Positions 25,088 to 34,766 of a stretch of DNA of 64,000 nt are shown in pieces; position 1 is the stretch's first letter, and each line of letters starts with the position of its first letter. The notes below the pieces were generated by a model that ran no database searches, was not told the origin of the DNA, and saw nothing but the letters and a program-made list of their open reading frames with translations. Source of the DNA: an uncultured Oscillospiraceae bacterium. GTDB lineage: Bacteria; Bacillota; Clostridia; Oscillospirales; Acutalibacteraceae. Where the stretch lies: NCBI GenBank assembly GCA_900540865.1, contig UQHH01000005.1:1-64000 (forward strand). Reading direction: 5' to 3'. The position numbers and the translations under genes are program-made.

Positions 25088-28000
25088 TTGACAAAAGCAC
25101 TGCGTAAAAACACGCTGCGCGAAATCAGGAGCACGAAGGCGCGCTTTCTCTCAATACTGGCGATTATAGGGCTGGGCGTCGGCTTTTTCGCGGGCGTTAA
25201 GGCGGCAAGCCCCGCCATGACAAAGACCTCCGACGAATATTACGTGGAACAGAATTTGATGGATTTCCGCCTGGTATCTACCGTTGGGTTCGACGACGGC
25301 GACTTAAAGGCCGTTGCGAATATAGACGGCGTAAAGCAGGTGGCGGCGGCGTACAGCGCCGACGTCATCGTCAATACGGACGGCACGGGCAACGTCGTGC
25401 GGCTTTATTCCCTGCCGCAGAAGGACGGGGAGAAACAGCCCATCAGCGAGCCGGTGCTTATTGACGGGCGCCTGCCGGAGAAATCAGGCGAAATCGCTGT
25501 GGAAAGCCGTTCCTACGAGGGCGCTTTCAAAATCGGCGATACCATTCATATTGAAGCGAAAATCGACGACACGGACACAAAGGATATACTGAAGACGCTC
25601 GACTATAAGGTCGTGGGCCTTGTGCAGTCGCCGATGTATATCTCCTTTGAGCGCGGTACGACAGCCATCGGCAATGGCAAGGTGTCGCAGTATATGATGA
25701 TACCGCCGCAGGACTTCGCCTATGAAAGGTATACCGACATTTACGCGACGACGAAGTACTTGAGCGCCGATATTTCTTCTTTCAGCGATACATACAAGGA
25801 CGGTGTGGACGATATATCGAAAAAGCTCAAAAGCTTAAGCGGCGAGCGGCTGGAGATATTCGACCGGAACACACTGGAGCAGGCAAGGCAGGAGCTTGAA
25901 AACGGCGTTAAGGAATACAACAGCCAGAAAAACAAGGCGGAGAAAGAGCTAAGAAGGGCGCAGAAAGCGCTTGAGGAAGCGCAGAAGGAATACGACACAC
26001 AGCTTACAAAGGGCAAAGAGAAGCTCGACGACGCTCAGAAGCAGCTTGAGGAAGGGCAGGCGCTCTTACCCTCTAAAATTACGGAATTTTATGAGGAAAT
26101 CGCACAGGCGCAGGAGCAAATCAACCAGAACGAGGCAAAGCTCGATAAGGCCGAGCTGCAATACGAGTCATCAAAAAAGGAATACGATGAAAAAATAGCC
26201 GCCGCGCAGAAGGAGCTTGCGGACGGCCAGGCGGAATATAAAAAGCAATATGATGAATTTTATACCGTTACGAAGCCGCAGGCAACCGCAAAGCTGGACG
26301 CCATGGAGGGCATGCTCCATGATGCCCAGCAGACAGTAAAAAAGCTGGAGGAGCAGCTTGCGGGAGCAACCGGCGAAATGGCGCAGAAGCTTAAGGAAGC
26401 GCTTTCTAAGGCGCAGGGGCTGATTGCCGTCTATCAGGATGAAATCAAAAGCGGCAGGCAGCAGCTCATCGACGGCGAGCAGCAGCTCAAGGACGCGAAA
26501 ACAAAGCTCGACGACGGCGCGGCGGAGCTCAAAGAACAAAAGGAATCGGGCGCAAAGCAGCTGGCGCAGGCAAAGGAACAGATAGACAGCGGCAAACAGG
26601 AACTTGAAAAAGCGAAGGAGCAGCTTGCGCAGGCAAAAAAAGAAGGCAAGCGACAGCTTGACGACGCGCAAAAACAACTGATTACCGGAAAATATGAATT
26701 AGAAGACGGTAAATCAGAGCTTGATAAGCAGGAAAAGGAAGGGCAGGAAAAGCTCGACGAGGGAAAGAAAACCCTTGCGTCCTCCAAAGAAGAGGCGCAG
26801 GAAAAGCTGAAGAAAGCGGAGCAGGAGCTTAAAGACGCGCAGAAGAAGCTCGATTCCTTTTCCGAAATGAAATGGTATGTATTCACGCGTGACGACAACC
26901 CGGGCTATTCCACCTTTATCGACAACGCGAACCGTGTCGACGCGGTGGCGCAGGTGTTCCCGCTGTTTTTTCTGCTCGTCGCGGCGCTCGTTTGCCTGAC
27001 GACCATGACGCGCATGGTCGAGGAACGGCGCACGGAAATCGGGACGCTCAAGGCGCTGGGATATTCCTCCGGCAGCATCATGGCGAAATACCTGATTTAC
27101 GCAACGATTGCGGGGCTCTCCGGAGCGCTTGTGGGGCTTGCGTTCGGCGTGCCGATACTGCCGAACATCATTTTCAACGCCTACGCGATGATGTATGCAA
27201 TCAAACCGCTTACGTTTGTAATGCCGTGGCTTTATATTGTAATCGGCGTAGCGGCGGCGCTTATTTGTACGACGACGGTCGCGTATATCACCTGCTATAA
27301 GGAGCTCAAGGGCCGCCCGGCGGGGCTGATGCGTCCAAAAGCGCCGAAAAAGGGCAAACGCATCATTTTAGAACGCATTCCAATCCTCTGGAAGCACATG
27401 AGCTTTACCTCGAAGGTGACGGCACGCAACCTGCTGCGGTATAAGGCGCGTTTCCTGATGACGGTGCTCGGTGTGGCGGGATGTACCGCGCTGATTATCG
27501 CGGGCTTCGGCATCAAGGATTCCATCAGCGTTATCGTCGATAAGCAGTTTCAGGAGATTTACAAGTACGATACGGTCATCGTTACAAAAGCCTCAAACGA
27601 TTTTGAGCAGATAAAGCCGCTGTTCGACGATGTGAATGCCGACAGCCGCATTTCTGGGGCAGCGCTTGTGGAGCAGAAGGCTGTCAAGGCGTATTCCGAT
27701 AAGAGCAAAGAAAAAATTGACGAGATTTATGTCTTTACACCGCAGGACACCGGCGATATGGAGAACGTCATCGACCTGCATGAAAGGGAGTCGGGCGAGA
27801 AGCTTACGCTGTCCGACGACGGCGCGGTCGTAACGGAAAAGCTCGCCAAGACGCTCAACATCGGGGTAGGGGATACCATCCGCTTTGAGGACGACGGAGA
27901 GGAGTATTCCGTGCCGGTCACGGGCATCAGTGAAAATTACCTGTATGGTTATATCTATTTGTCCCCGGGAAGCTATGAGCAGGTATATGGGGAAAGCTCA

Positions 28001-28549
28001 AAATATAATATGATTCTCGCCAAAACCGGCAGCGGGGAGGAGGCTGACCAGAAAGCGTTCGCCAAAGATATGCTTACACGCGACGACATTGCCGCCGTCT
28101 CGTCTACAAGCGACGGAATCAGCAATTTTGAGGATATGATACAGAGCCTCAATATGGTTGTGTACGTCCTGATTATCTGTGCCGGCGCGCTTGCGTTCGT
28201 TGTGCTTTATAACCTGACCAACATCAATATAGCCGAACGCGTGCGGGAAATTGCGACGATTAAGGTGCTCGGCTTCTTTAATAAAGAGGTCAGCGCCTAT
28301 GTATACCGCGAGAATATCGTCCTGACGATAGCGGGCATTCTTTTGGGGCTTGTCATGGGCGTATTCTTAACCGATTTTATTGTGCAAACGGTCGAAATCG
28401 ACAATATCATGTTCGGCAGAGGAATGAACGCCATGAGCTTTTTGTGGGCGATTGGCCTGACAGCGCTCTTCTCGCTGCTTGTCAACTGGTTGATGTACTA
28501 TAAGATGAAGGCGGTCAGCATGGTGGAATCGCTCAAATCGATTGAATAA
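25088..28549 (+). CDS. Giant FtsX/MacB-type ABC permease with extracellular coiled coil
   Basis: 1153 residues. One TM near the N-terminus (about 18-38), a MacB-like periplasmic-core domain, then some 340 residues of coiled coil (about 258-595) rich in heptads such as QLxDAKxQLxxG. Three TMs around 625-730, a short cytoplasmic loop, TM at about 795, a second MacB-like extracellular domain and three C-terminal TMs. The start is TTG 25088 with SD AAAGGAGGG. The long coiled coil should project through the cell wall. Homologues are predicted exporters or wall-sensing machines; the substrate cannot be told. Confidence 0.8.
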   Translation: MTKALRKNTLREIRSTKARFLSILAIIGLGVGFFAGVKAASPAMTKTSDEYYVEQNLMDFRLVSTVGFDDGDLKAVANIDGVKQVAAAYSADVIVNTDGTGNVVRLYSLPQKDGEKQPISEPVLIDGRLPEKSGEIAVESRSYEGAFKIGDTIHIEAKIDDTDTKDILKTLDYKVVGLVQSPMYISFERGTTAIGNGKVSQYMMIPPQDFAYERYTDIYATTKYLSADISSFSDTYKDGVDDISKKLKSLSGERLEIFDRNTLEQARQELENGVKEYNSQKNKAEKELRRAQKALEEAQKEYDTQLTKGKEKLDDAQKQLEEGQALLPSKITEFYEEIAQAQEQINQNEAKLDKAELQYESSKKEYDEKIAAAQKELADGQAEYKKQYDEFYTVTKPQATAKLDAMEGMLHDAQQTVKKLEEQLAGATGEMAQKLKEALSKAQGLIAVYQDEIKSGRQQLIDGEQQLKDAKTKLDDGAAELKEQKESGAKQLAQAKEQIDSGKQELEKAKEQLAQAKKEGKRQLDDAQKQLITGKYELEDGKSELDKQEKEGQEKLDEGKKTLASSKEEAQEKLKKAEQELKDAQKKLDSFSEMKWYVFTRDDNPGYSTFIDNANRVDAVAQVFPLFFLLVAALVCLTTMTRMVEERRTEIGTLKALGYSSGSIMAKYLIYATIAGLSGALVGLAFGVPILPNIIFNAYAMMYAIKPLTFVMPWLYIVIGVAAALICTTTVAYITCYKELKGRPAGLMRPKAPKKGKRIILERIPILWKHMSFTSKVTARNLLRYKARFLMTVLGVAGCTALIIAGFGIKDSISVIVDKQFQEIYKYDTVIVTKASNDFEQIKPLFDDVNADSRISGAALVEQKAVKAYSDKSKEKIDEIYVFTPQDTGDMENVIDLHERESGEKLTLSDDGAVVTEKLAKTLNIGVGDTIRFEDDGEEYSVPVTGISENYLYGYIYLSPGSYEQVYGESSKYNMILAKTGSGEEADQKAFAKDMLTRDDIAAVSSTSDGISNFEDMIQSLNMVVYVLIICAGALAFVVLYNLTNINIAERVREIATIKVLGFFNKEVSAYVYRENIVLTIAGILLGLVMGVFLTDFIVQTVEIDNIMFGRGMNAMSFLWAIGLTALFSLLVNWLMYYKMKAVSMVESLKSIE

Positions 28550-28570
28550 GATTATATTTTTTATATCATA

Positions 28571-28603
28571 AAAAAGGGAACCGCCAGACGGTTCCCTTTT
28601 TTT
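28571..28603 (+). terminator. Terminator of the ABC transporter operon
   Basis: AAAAAGGGAACCG / CGGTTCCCTTTTT hairpin with a long T run, 21 bp after the permease stop. Confidence 0.9.
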
Positions 28604-29293
28604 GAAACGTGCCGTTTCTTATTTGTTTATTTTATTGAAACGCACTGTTTCTTGAGTTTTTTAATAAAACTTTCTATGCTCCATCAAAAGAGGAAAACCA
28701 TTTCGGTGTTTTTCCTCTTTTGCAATCACCTTTCCGCCGACTTAAGGGAACCTGAAGAGTTCCCTTAAGAATCCTTCGGGGGTGCTGTAGACAATGTGGT
28801 CGCTCTTTGTTTTATGTGTAGAGTGTAGAAATGATACTACGGGACCACCCAGAGCCGCGCCTTTGCGCGGTGTACCTCGCGGGTGCGGTACTTGATACTT
28901 TTTAAACGTGTTGTTTCTTGGATTTCTTCATTAAACTTATTATGTTATATCAAAGGAGGGGAATCATTTGGTGACTCCCCCTTTTCATGGCATCAGGGTA
29001 CCGGAGATAATGTGGTCGTTCCTCGTTTTATGTGCGAGGAGTAGAACAGGTGGTGCGCGGCACAGAAATGTCCCATAATATCTATTCTAAAATCCCAACA
29101 TAAAACGAGGAATGGCTACGATTACTAAAAAATGGGGGTTGTAAGGGGCGCAGCCCCTTGCTCGGCTGGAAAGGGTCAAGGGAAAACCTAAGACGAGGTT
29201 TTTCCTGTCGACGAAAAGGGTTTTAGAAAGTTTTATGAAAGAGCCCAAAAAGTAGAATGTTTCAATCAATAAAATGATGAAACGGTACGTTTC
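28604..29293. repeat. 690-bp non-coding repeat element with inverted ends (MITE-like)
   Basis: 28604-28675 and 29225-29293 are inverted copies of about 70 bp (GAAACGTGCCGTTTC / GAAACGGTACGTTTC at the tips, ATAAAACTTTCT at the inner edge). Inside are two direct repeats (about 28647-28841 and about 28908-29044; shared ATGTGGTCG and GTTTTATGTG) and an inverted third copy (about 29100-29200). Several small hairpins occur. No ORF with coding character. It fills the whole gap between the ABC operon and ilvC. Confidence 0.6.
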
Positions 29294-29304
29294 AATTAAA
29301 AAAA

Positions 29305-29326
29305 GGAGCGCGTGAAAACGCGCTCC
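29305..29326 (-). terminator. Terminator of the ilvBNC operon
   Basis: GGAGCGCG / CGCGCTCC stem with a GAAAA-type loop; on the minus strand it is followed by TTTTTTT. It lies 35 bp after the ilvC stop. Confidence 0.85.
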
Positions 29327-29361
29327 CTTTCTATGTAGCGTCTGCGAAAGCAGAAACAAAA

Positions 29362-30357
29362 TTATTCCTCTTCGTTCCAGGAATACATCTTCCTGAGCTC
29401 CTTGCCGACAGCCTCGAGCTGATGCTCAGACTCAATACGGCGGCAGGAATTAAAGTGGGAGCGGCCGTTTTTGTTCTCGGCAATCCACTTGGAAGCAAAG
29501 GTGCCATCCTGAATCTCAGTAAGGACCTTCTTCATTTCCTTCTTCGTCTCGTCGGTAACCAGGCGCTTGCCTGTCTCGTAATCGCCGTATTCGGCGGTGT
29601 CGGAGATGGAATAGCGCATCATGCTGAAGCCGCCCTTGTAAATGAGGTCGACAATCAGCTTCATTTCGTGGATGCACTCAAAATACGCGTTCTCCGGCGC
29701 GTAGCCCGCTTCTACGAGCGTTTCAAAGCCGGCCTTCATCAGGGCGGTTACGCCGCCGCACAGGACAGCCTGCTCACCGAACAGGTCGGTCTCAGTCTCT
29801 GCCTTGAAGGTGGTTTCAAGCACGCCGGCCCTGCTGCCGCCAATGCCCGCCGCGTAAGCAAGGCCAAGGTCCTGCGCCTTGCCGGTCGCGTCCTGATATA
29901 CCGCGATGAGGCAAGGCACGCCCTTGCCTTCAACATATTCGCTGCGGACCGTGTGGCCCGGGCCCTTCGGGGCAATCATGAATACGTCGACGTCCTTCGG
30001 GGGGATAATCTGCTGGTAATGGATATTAAAGCCGTGCGCAAACGCAAGCGCCTTGCCCTCGGTGAGGTTCGGGGCGATGTCGTTTTTATAAAGCTCGGCC
30101 TGCTTTTCGTCGTTGATGAGTATCATGATAATATCGGCTGCCTTTGCAGCGTCCGCGGCTGTCATGACCTTAAGGCCCGCAGCCTCAGCCTTTGCCCAGC
30201 TCTTGCTGCCCTCATACAGGCCGACAATCACATTTACGCCGCTTTCGTGCAGGTTGAGCGCGTGCGCGTGTCCCTGGCTGCCGTAACCGATGATCGCAAC
30301 GGTCTTGTCGTTTAAAAGACCAAGGTTGCAGTCCGACTGATAATAAATTTTTGCCAT
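29362..30357 (-). CDS. ilvC: Ketol-acid reductoisomerase
   Basis: 331 residues, class I length. The N-terminal NADPH fold has GYGSQGHAHALNL; the C-terminal knotted domain has the Mg-binding Glu/Asp residues in the DLFGEQAVLCGG and ECIHEMKLIVDLIY segments. It converts acetolactate or acetohydroxybutyrate to the dihydroxy acids of valine, leucine and isoleucine synthesis. SD AGGAGG lies before ATG 30357, 63 bp after ilvN. Last gene of the operon. Confidence 0.95.
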   Translation of the reverse strand: MAKIYYQSDCNLGLLNDKTVAIIGYGSQGHAHALNLHESGVNVIVGLYEGSKSWAKAEAAGLKVMTAADAAKAADIIMILINDEKQAELYKNDIAPNLTEGKALAFAHGFNIHYQQIIPPKDVDVFMIAPKGPGHTVRSEYVEGKGVPCLIAVYQDATGKAQDLGLAYAAGIGGSRAGVLETTFKAETETDLFGEQAVLCGGVTALMKAGFETLVEAGYAPENAYFECIHEMKLIVDLIYKGGFSMMRYSISDTAEYGDYETGKRLVTDETKKEMKKVLTEIQDGTFASKWIAENKNGRSHFNSCRRIESEHQLEAVGKELRKMYSWNEEE

Positions 30358-30420
30358 GTGAATTCCTCCTTGCCATTGTATATGGCGGTATAAATTTATA
30401 TGAATCTGTCAAACCGTGGT

Positions 30421-30909
30421 TCAGCGGGCGGTAGCCGCGCCCTTTTCAATGGCGACGGTGCCTGTTCTTACGATTTCACGGATACCATAAGGCTTGAGTA
30501 GGTTGATGAGCGTCTCGATTTTTTCCACCGTATCGGAATACTCGAACGTGACGGTGGTTTGCGCGACGTCCACGATTTTCGCGTCCATCACCTGCGCAAT
30601 CTGCATAATTTCGGAACGCTTGGCGGTTGAGCAATGCACCTTGATGAGCGCAAGCTCCCGGCTTAAATAGGTGCCCTCCTCATAGGTTTTGACCTTAATG
30701 ACGGGAATCACCTTGTTTAATTGCTTTTCGAGCTGCTCCACCACGTATTCGTCGCCGTCTGCAACGATGGTGATGCGCGATACATTCGGGTCGTTCGTCA
30801 CGCCGACGGCCAGGCTGTCGATGTTAAAGCCCCGGCGGGAAAACAGGCCCGATATTTTGCTTAAGACACCCGCGTGGTCTTCCACGAGGATAGAAAGCGT
30901 ATGCTTCAT
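30421..30909 (-). CDS. ilvN: Acetolactate synthase small (regulatory) subunit
   Basis: 162 residues. An N-terminal ACT domain (LSILVEDHAGVLSKISGLFSRRGFNIDSL) and the C-terminal small-subunit domain, full length for the IlvH/IlvN family. It activates IlvB and gives valine feedback inhibition. It lies 34 bp after ilvB. Confidence 0.93.
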   Translation of the reverse strand: MKHTLSILVEDHAGVLSKISGLFSRRGFNIDSLAVGVTNDPNVSRITIVADGDEYVVEQLEKQLNKVIPVIKVKTYEEGTYLSRELALIKVHCSTAKRSEIMQIAQVMDAKIVDVAQTTVTFEYSDTVEKIETLINLLKPYGIREIVRTGTVAIEKGAATAR

Positions 30910-30943
30910 AAAAACAAATCCTTTCCGCGGATTAATGCGCCGG

Positions 30944-32575
30944 TCAGATAGACGGCGTGTCGGGGCTTACATTACAGACAAGCATATACGCGCCGCTTGC
31001 TTTGAGCATTTCAGCCGCGGCCTTCTTCGCTTCTTCGTTTGAGTTCGCGACCGCTGAGGGGATATGGTAGGCCTCCGCGATTTTCTGAAAATCGGGCGTT
31101 TCCTCATCGAGGAACGTCGCGCTGTAGCGCGCGCCGTAGAGGCTCTTTTGCAGCTCGCGTACCATGCCGAGGCGCGTGTTGCGCATGATGATAATTTTGA
31201 CGTTTAGATGGTTCTGTGCGATGGTGCCAAGCTCGTTCATACCCATCTGGAACGAGCCGTCGCCGCAGACGACGACGACCTCCCTGCCGGGGCGCGCAAG
31301 CTTAGCGCCGATTGCGGCGGGGATGGAATAGCCCATCGTGCCCATGCCGCCCGTTGTGAGGAAGCGGCCCTCCTTGATGCGGAAATTGTTCGCGCACCAG
31401 ATTTGGTTCTGCCCGACGTCGGCGACGAGAATCGCCTTGCTCGGGAGCATGGAGGAAAGTGTGGCGACAAAGCTCCTTGGCTCCACAAAGCCCTCAAACT
31501 GCGGGGGCGTGCGGTAAAGCTCCTGTTTCCAGCGGGTAACGGTGTCCTCCCATAAATGGGGGATATGGTAATCGCTCACGCCTTCCGTCAGCTTGTCGAT
31601 TACGTTCTTCATATCGCCGACAATCGGCACGGTCGTTTTAATATTCTTGCCGATTTCGGCGGGGTCGATGTCGATATGTATAATCTTTGAGCGCTCGCTG
31701 ACCTGGTCGGGTGCGGCGACAGCCCGGTCGCCCACGCGCGCGCCGCATACGATGATAAGGTCGGCCTCATGTACAGCGCGATTCGCCGCGCCCTTGCCGT
31801 GGCTGCCGAGCATACCGAGATACTGCTCATGGTCGGACGGCATAACGCCGATACCCATCATAGTGGACACGACCGGGATGCCGGTCTTTTCGGCAAACGC
31901 AATCAGCTTGAGCTTGATACCGGAGGACAATACGCCGCCGCCCGCGCAGATGACGGGATGGCTCGCGCCTTTAATCAGCTCGCACGCCTTTTTAATCTGG
32001 ATGGCGTGGCCGCTTGTATTCGGCTTGTAGCCGATGATTTCCGCTTTATCGGGATAAACGAATGTTTCTATTTGATTCTGCTGGATGTCGATTGGAATAT
32101 CAATTAGCACAGGGCCCGGCCTTCCGGTCGTGGCGATATGAAACGCCTCTTTAAACACACGGGGTAAATCCTCCGTGCGCTTGACCAGATAGCTGTGCTT
32201 GACAAACGGCTCACACGCGCCGGTAATGTCGGCCTCCTGGAACACGTCGCGCCCCAGTAAATCGCTGCGCACCTGGCCGGTAATCGCAATAACGGGGATG
32301 GAGTCCGTGTAGGCGGTCGCAATGCCCGTAATCAGGTTCGTCGCGCCCGGGCCGGAGGTCGCAACGCAGACGCCCGCCTTGCCCTTGCCGATGGAACGCG
32401 CGTACCCGCTGGCGGCGTGCGCCGCGTTTTGCTCCTGCCTGACAAGGATATGCTTTATATTTGATTGTAAAAGGGAATCGTAAAAAGGGCATATGGCAGC
32501 GCCGGGATAACCGAAGATGACAGAGACACCCTCGTTTTCCAGACATTTGACCATGATATCCGCACCGCTTATCAT
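30944..32575 (-). CDS. ilvB: Acetolactate synthase large subunit
   Basis: 543 residues, thiamine-diphosphate enzyme. The catalytic Glu is in IFGYPGAAICPFYD (canonical PGG replaced by PGA), followed by QEQNAAHAASGYAR; the ThDP motif GDGSFQMGMNELGTIAQNHLNVKIIIMRN is in the C-terminal domain. It condenses pyruvate to acetolactate. First gene of ilvBNC; ATG 32575 has AGGAG 13 nt upstream. Neither a T-box nor a leader peptide is visible in the roughly 70-nt leader. Confidence 0.93.
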   Translation of the reverse strand: MISGADIMVKCLENEGVSVIFGYPGAAICPFYDSLLQSNIKHILVRQEQNAAHAASGYARSIGKGKAGVCVATSGPGATNLITGIATAYTDSIPVIAITGQVRSDLLGRDVFQEADITGACEPFVKHSYLVKRTEDLPRVFKEAFHIATTGRPGPVLIDIPIDIQQNQIETFVYPDKAEIIGYKPNTSGHAIQIKKACELIKGASHPVICAGGGVLSSGIKLKLIAFAEKTGIPVVSTMMGIGVMPSDHEQYLGMLGSHGKGAANRAVHEADLIIVCGARVGDRAVAAPDQVSERSKIIHIDIDPAEIGKNIKTTVPIVGDMKNVIDKLTEGVSDYHIPHLWEDTVTRWKQELYRTPPQFEGFVEPRSFVATLSSMLPSKAILVADVGQNQIWCANNFRIKEGRFLTTGGMGTMGYSIPAAIGAKLARPGREVVVVCGDGSFQMGMNELGTIAQNHLNVKIIIMRNTRLGMVRELQKSLYGARYSATFLDEETPDFQKIAEAYHIPSAVANSNEEAKKAAAEMLKASGAYMLVCNVSPDTPSI

Positions 32576-32652
32576 AATGCCGGTTCACTCCTGTCGATTG
32601 CTGTATTTTTAAACAGTTGCCTGCGGTTGTTTCGCATTCACGTTTAAAGATA

Positions 32653-32681
32653 ATTATAATATGATTGGGGCTTTCGGTCAA
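32653..32681 (-). promoter_or_regulatory. Sigma-A promoter of ilvBNC
   Basis: On the minus strand: -35 TTGACC (32681-32676), 17-bp spacer, -10 TATAAT (32658-32653). The leader to the ilvB start is about 70 nt. Confidence 0.8.
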
Positions 32682-32775
32682 GTATTTTAGCGAAATAAAG
32701 TGGCAAAGGGCGGCGCGGTATACGGCGCGTTCCATAAAAAAGGTGGGAATTACCAAAAATCAGGGGGGAACAAAG

Positions 32776-32798
32776 AAGGGAACGCGCAGCGTTCCCTT
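32776..32798 (-). terminator. Terminator after the lipoprotein gene
   Basis: AAGGGAACGC / GCGTTCCCTT stem with a 3-nt loop, 16 bp after the lipoprotein stop on the minus strand; a moderate T-rich tail (CTTTG). Confidence 0.65.
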
Positions 32799-32813
32799 GT
32801 CTGTAAATCTATC

Positions 32814-33248
32814 TTATTGAGAGGAGCTGCCCGGTGCGCCGGACGTTGTCGTTTCCGTTTTGGAGGAGGGAGCGCCGCTTTCCTGCGGCTGCGTGCCGTC
32901 ATCGTCTTCCGTGTAGCGCGGGTATACGCCGCCGTTTAAGTACAGCGTGTCGTCCTCAATCAGCCAGTTGGAGGTCGTTACCTTTTCCTTTGAGCCCGCC
33001 CACTCAAAGGTCTGCGCGTCGCCGCCCTTGGGCGTCATGGTGAGCACCATATCGTCCGAAACGCTGTACGTTCCTGTCGTGCCGCCGATTGCGCAGGTGC
33101 CGTCCTCCTTAAAATCGCACCATGCCTGGCTGCGGTATTCCCACGCGCCGACAATTGCCTTCGGGTCGGGTGCTGCCTGCGAGCAGGAGGTAAGAAGCGC
33201 CGCGCAAAGGAGCAGGCACGTTAAGAATACGGGAACCGTTTTCTTCAT
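32814..33248 (-). CDS. Secreted lipoprotein of unknown function
   Basis: 144 residues. A signal peptide with lipobox LTSC (Cys about 22) is followed by a small beta-rich domain (AIVGAWEYRSQAWCDFKEDGTCAIGGTTGTYSV) like many clostridial DUF5640-type lipocalin-like lipoproteins, and a Ser/Thr/Gly-rich C-terminal tail of about 30 residues. The ATG at 33248 (second Met of the longer reading) is 8 nt after AAAGGA and preferred over ATG 33257. Function unknown; single-gene unit. Confidence 0.7.
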   Translation of the reverse strand: MKKTVPVFLTCLLLCAALLTSCSQAAPDPKAIVGAWEYRSQAWCDFKEDGTCAIGGTTGTYSVSDDMVLTMTPKGGDAQTFEWAGSKEKVTTSNWLIEDDTLYLNGGVYPRYTEDDDGTQPQESGAPSSKTETTTSGAPGSSSQ

Positions 33249-33427
33249 TTTGTTCATCCTTTCACCGCATGTTAGGCCGTCTTATCCTTACTTTATCCAG
33301 ATTAAGGCCAATTACTAAACCAAATTTTACTGATTTTTACGGGAAATGTCAACGCGCAAAGTAAACAATTTGAAGAATTTTGTTAAATTAAATAATAGTA
33401 GGAGATAAAACGCCGCTCCCTTGTTTA

Positions 33428-33880
33428 TTAGAAGGTATAATACATAAAATTACTGTTTTTCCGGAATCCATAGTTTGTGTACAGCAATACGCCCGCGTCG
33501 GACGCCTTGACCTGTATCGCGCCGCAGTCGTAATCCTTCGCTTCGTTTACCACCTTATCCAGCAGCGCTTTCGCTATCCCTTTTCTCCGGTATTCTTTTA
33601 TGACATACATGCTCGATAACAGGCCGATTTTTCCGGAAGGGCAGCTGTAATAGGGCGGCTTTTCCATAAATGACATACCGCTCGTCCCAACAATCCTTCC
33701 GTCGTCGGCTGCGAGCCACGAAACGAACGTGCCGTCGTTTAAATGCCTGTTGTAATAATCCAAAAGATACGGCTTTAAATCAAAGGACGGCTTCGCGCCC
33801 TCCTCCTGGAGCTGATGTATTCTCATTTCGGCCAATGTATCAAAATCCGTTTCTGAAAATCTTCTATAAGTAACTGCCAT
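33428..33880 (-). CDS. GNAT-family acetyltransferase
   Basis: 150 residues. The full GNAT fold: SSMYVIKEYRRKGIAKALLDKVV (acetyl-CoA loop RRKGIA) and C-terminal LLYTNYGFRKNSNFMYY. ATG 33880 has SD CGGAGGAT; the longer reading from 33952 starts upstream of that site. It has the build of small-molecule or antibiotic-type N-acetyltransferases; substrate unknown. The next gene upstream, a pentapeptide protein, ends 59 bp away on the same strand, so the two may be cotranscribed. Confidence 0.75.
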   Translation of the reverse strand: MAVTYRRFSETDFDTLAEMRIHQLQEEGAKPSFDLKPYLLDYYNRHLNDGTFVSWLAADDGRIVGTSGMSFMEKPPYYSCPSGKIGLLSSMYVIKEYRRKGIAKALLDKVVNEAKDYDCGAIQVKASDAGVLLYTNYGFRKNSNFMYYTF

Positions 33881-33938
33881 ACTGTATCCTCCGTATAAGT
33901 TTATTTCCAACGCTGTTCCAATCCGGAAAACGCGCCTT

Positions 33939-34589
33939 TTATTTGATAACAAGCCCCATCAGGCGGGAAAGCTCGGCGGCCTGGAACATGGTGACGACCG
34001 CGCCCTTGAGCTCCGTGCATTCAAGTGAAACAATCAGCCCGGACAGCTCGCAGGTGCGCAAATCAATCCCCTTGAGCGGTGTTTTGAAAAAGCTTGTGCG
34101 GACAAGCTGGTTATTATCAAAAACAATGTTTTTCAGCTTGCACTGGGTAAGCGTTGCGGAACTAAAATCGCTGTCCTGTACCTTCAGGTTCTGTATTTTG
34201 GATTCATCTAAATTAACAAAGCTCAGGTTGCTGTCGGTTATGAATACGTCGTTCATCCGGCATTCGCGCAGGTTTGCGCCGACCGCCTTACAGTTTTTTA
34301 TTTCACAGCGGGCGAAATAGCTCTCGTTCAAGCCGGCGTTGGAAAAATTACAGGAAGTGAAGGAGCAGTCGTAAAAGGATGCCTTTTTAAAGGAACAGCC
34401 CGTAAAATTGCAGCCTTCAAATATGACGTTCTTAAACGACATATCTTCCGCGCCGGTTTCACAATATACGGCTTTCCTGACGCGCGCGTTATGTACCGCG
34501 TCGTCAAGGATGTGCGCCTCCTCCAGCAATTCCTGAAGATTTGAGGTGGTAATTGGGTTTTCGGGCAGAACGGGCGTTTGCAGCTTCAT
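33939..34589 (-). CDS. Pentapeptide-repeat protein
   Basis: 216 residues. From about residue 50 nearly every fifth position is F or L in A/C(N/D)(F/L)xx repeats (CNFTGCSFKKASFYDCSFTS), which build a right-handed quadrilateral beta helix. The YjbI/Qnr group includes topoisomerase-protecting DNA mimics, but most members have no known function. The N-terminal ~45 residues are non-repeat. Probably cotranscribed with the acetyltransferase downstream. Confidence 0.8.
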   Translation of the reverse strand: MKLQTPVLPENPITTSNLQELLEEAHILDDAVHNARVRKAVYCETGAEDMSFKNVIFEGCNFTGCSFKKASFYDCSFTSCNFSNAGLNESYFARCEIKNCKAVGANLRECRMNDVFITDSNLSFVNLDESKIQNLKVQDSDFSSATLTQCKLKNIVFDNNQLVRTSFFKTPLKGIDLRTCELSGLIVSLECTELKGAVVTMFQAAELSRLMGLVIK

Positions 34590-34723
34590 GGCGGTATCCT
34601 CCGTTTTTTGGGTTTGTCCCTATCTTATAGCATCGCCGTTTTTGATGCAAGGCTCTTATATAAAAGTTTACATTAAATTAACGGCGCTGTCCTGTATCTA
34701 TTTAAACCACCTGTAAATAGAAA

Positions 34724-34745
34724 GGGGAGAGGCTATCGCCTCCCC
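34724..34745 (-). terminator. Terminator of the glycogen operon
   Basis: GGGGAGAGGC / GCCTCCCC-type stem; on the minus strand it is followed by TTTCTATTT. It lies 21 bp after the glgA stop. Confidence 0.75.
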
Positions 34746-34766
34746 CTGTATCTTTTACGTTAATAT

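Noticed and set aside
29422..30315. 297-codon ORF antisense to ilvC
   Set aside because: A shadow of the high-GC third positions of ilvC; no ribosome site and low-complexity content.
32576..32660. T-box or leader-peptide attenuator before ilvB
   Set aside because: The leader is only about 70 nt and lacks a specifier loop, T-box sequence or a branched-chain-rich peptide.
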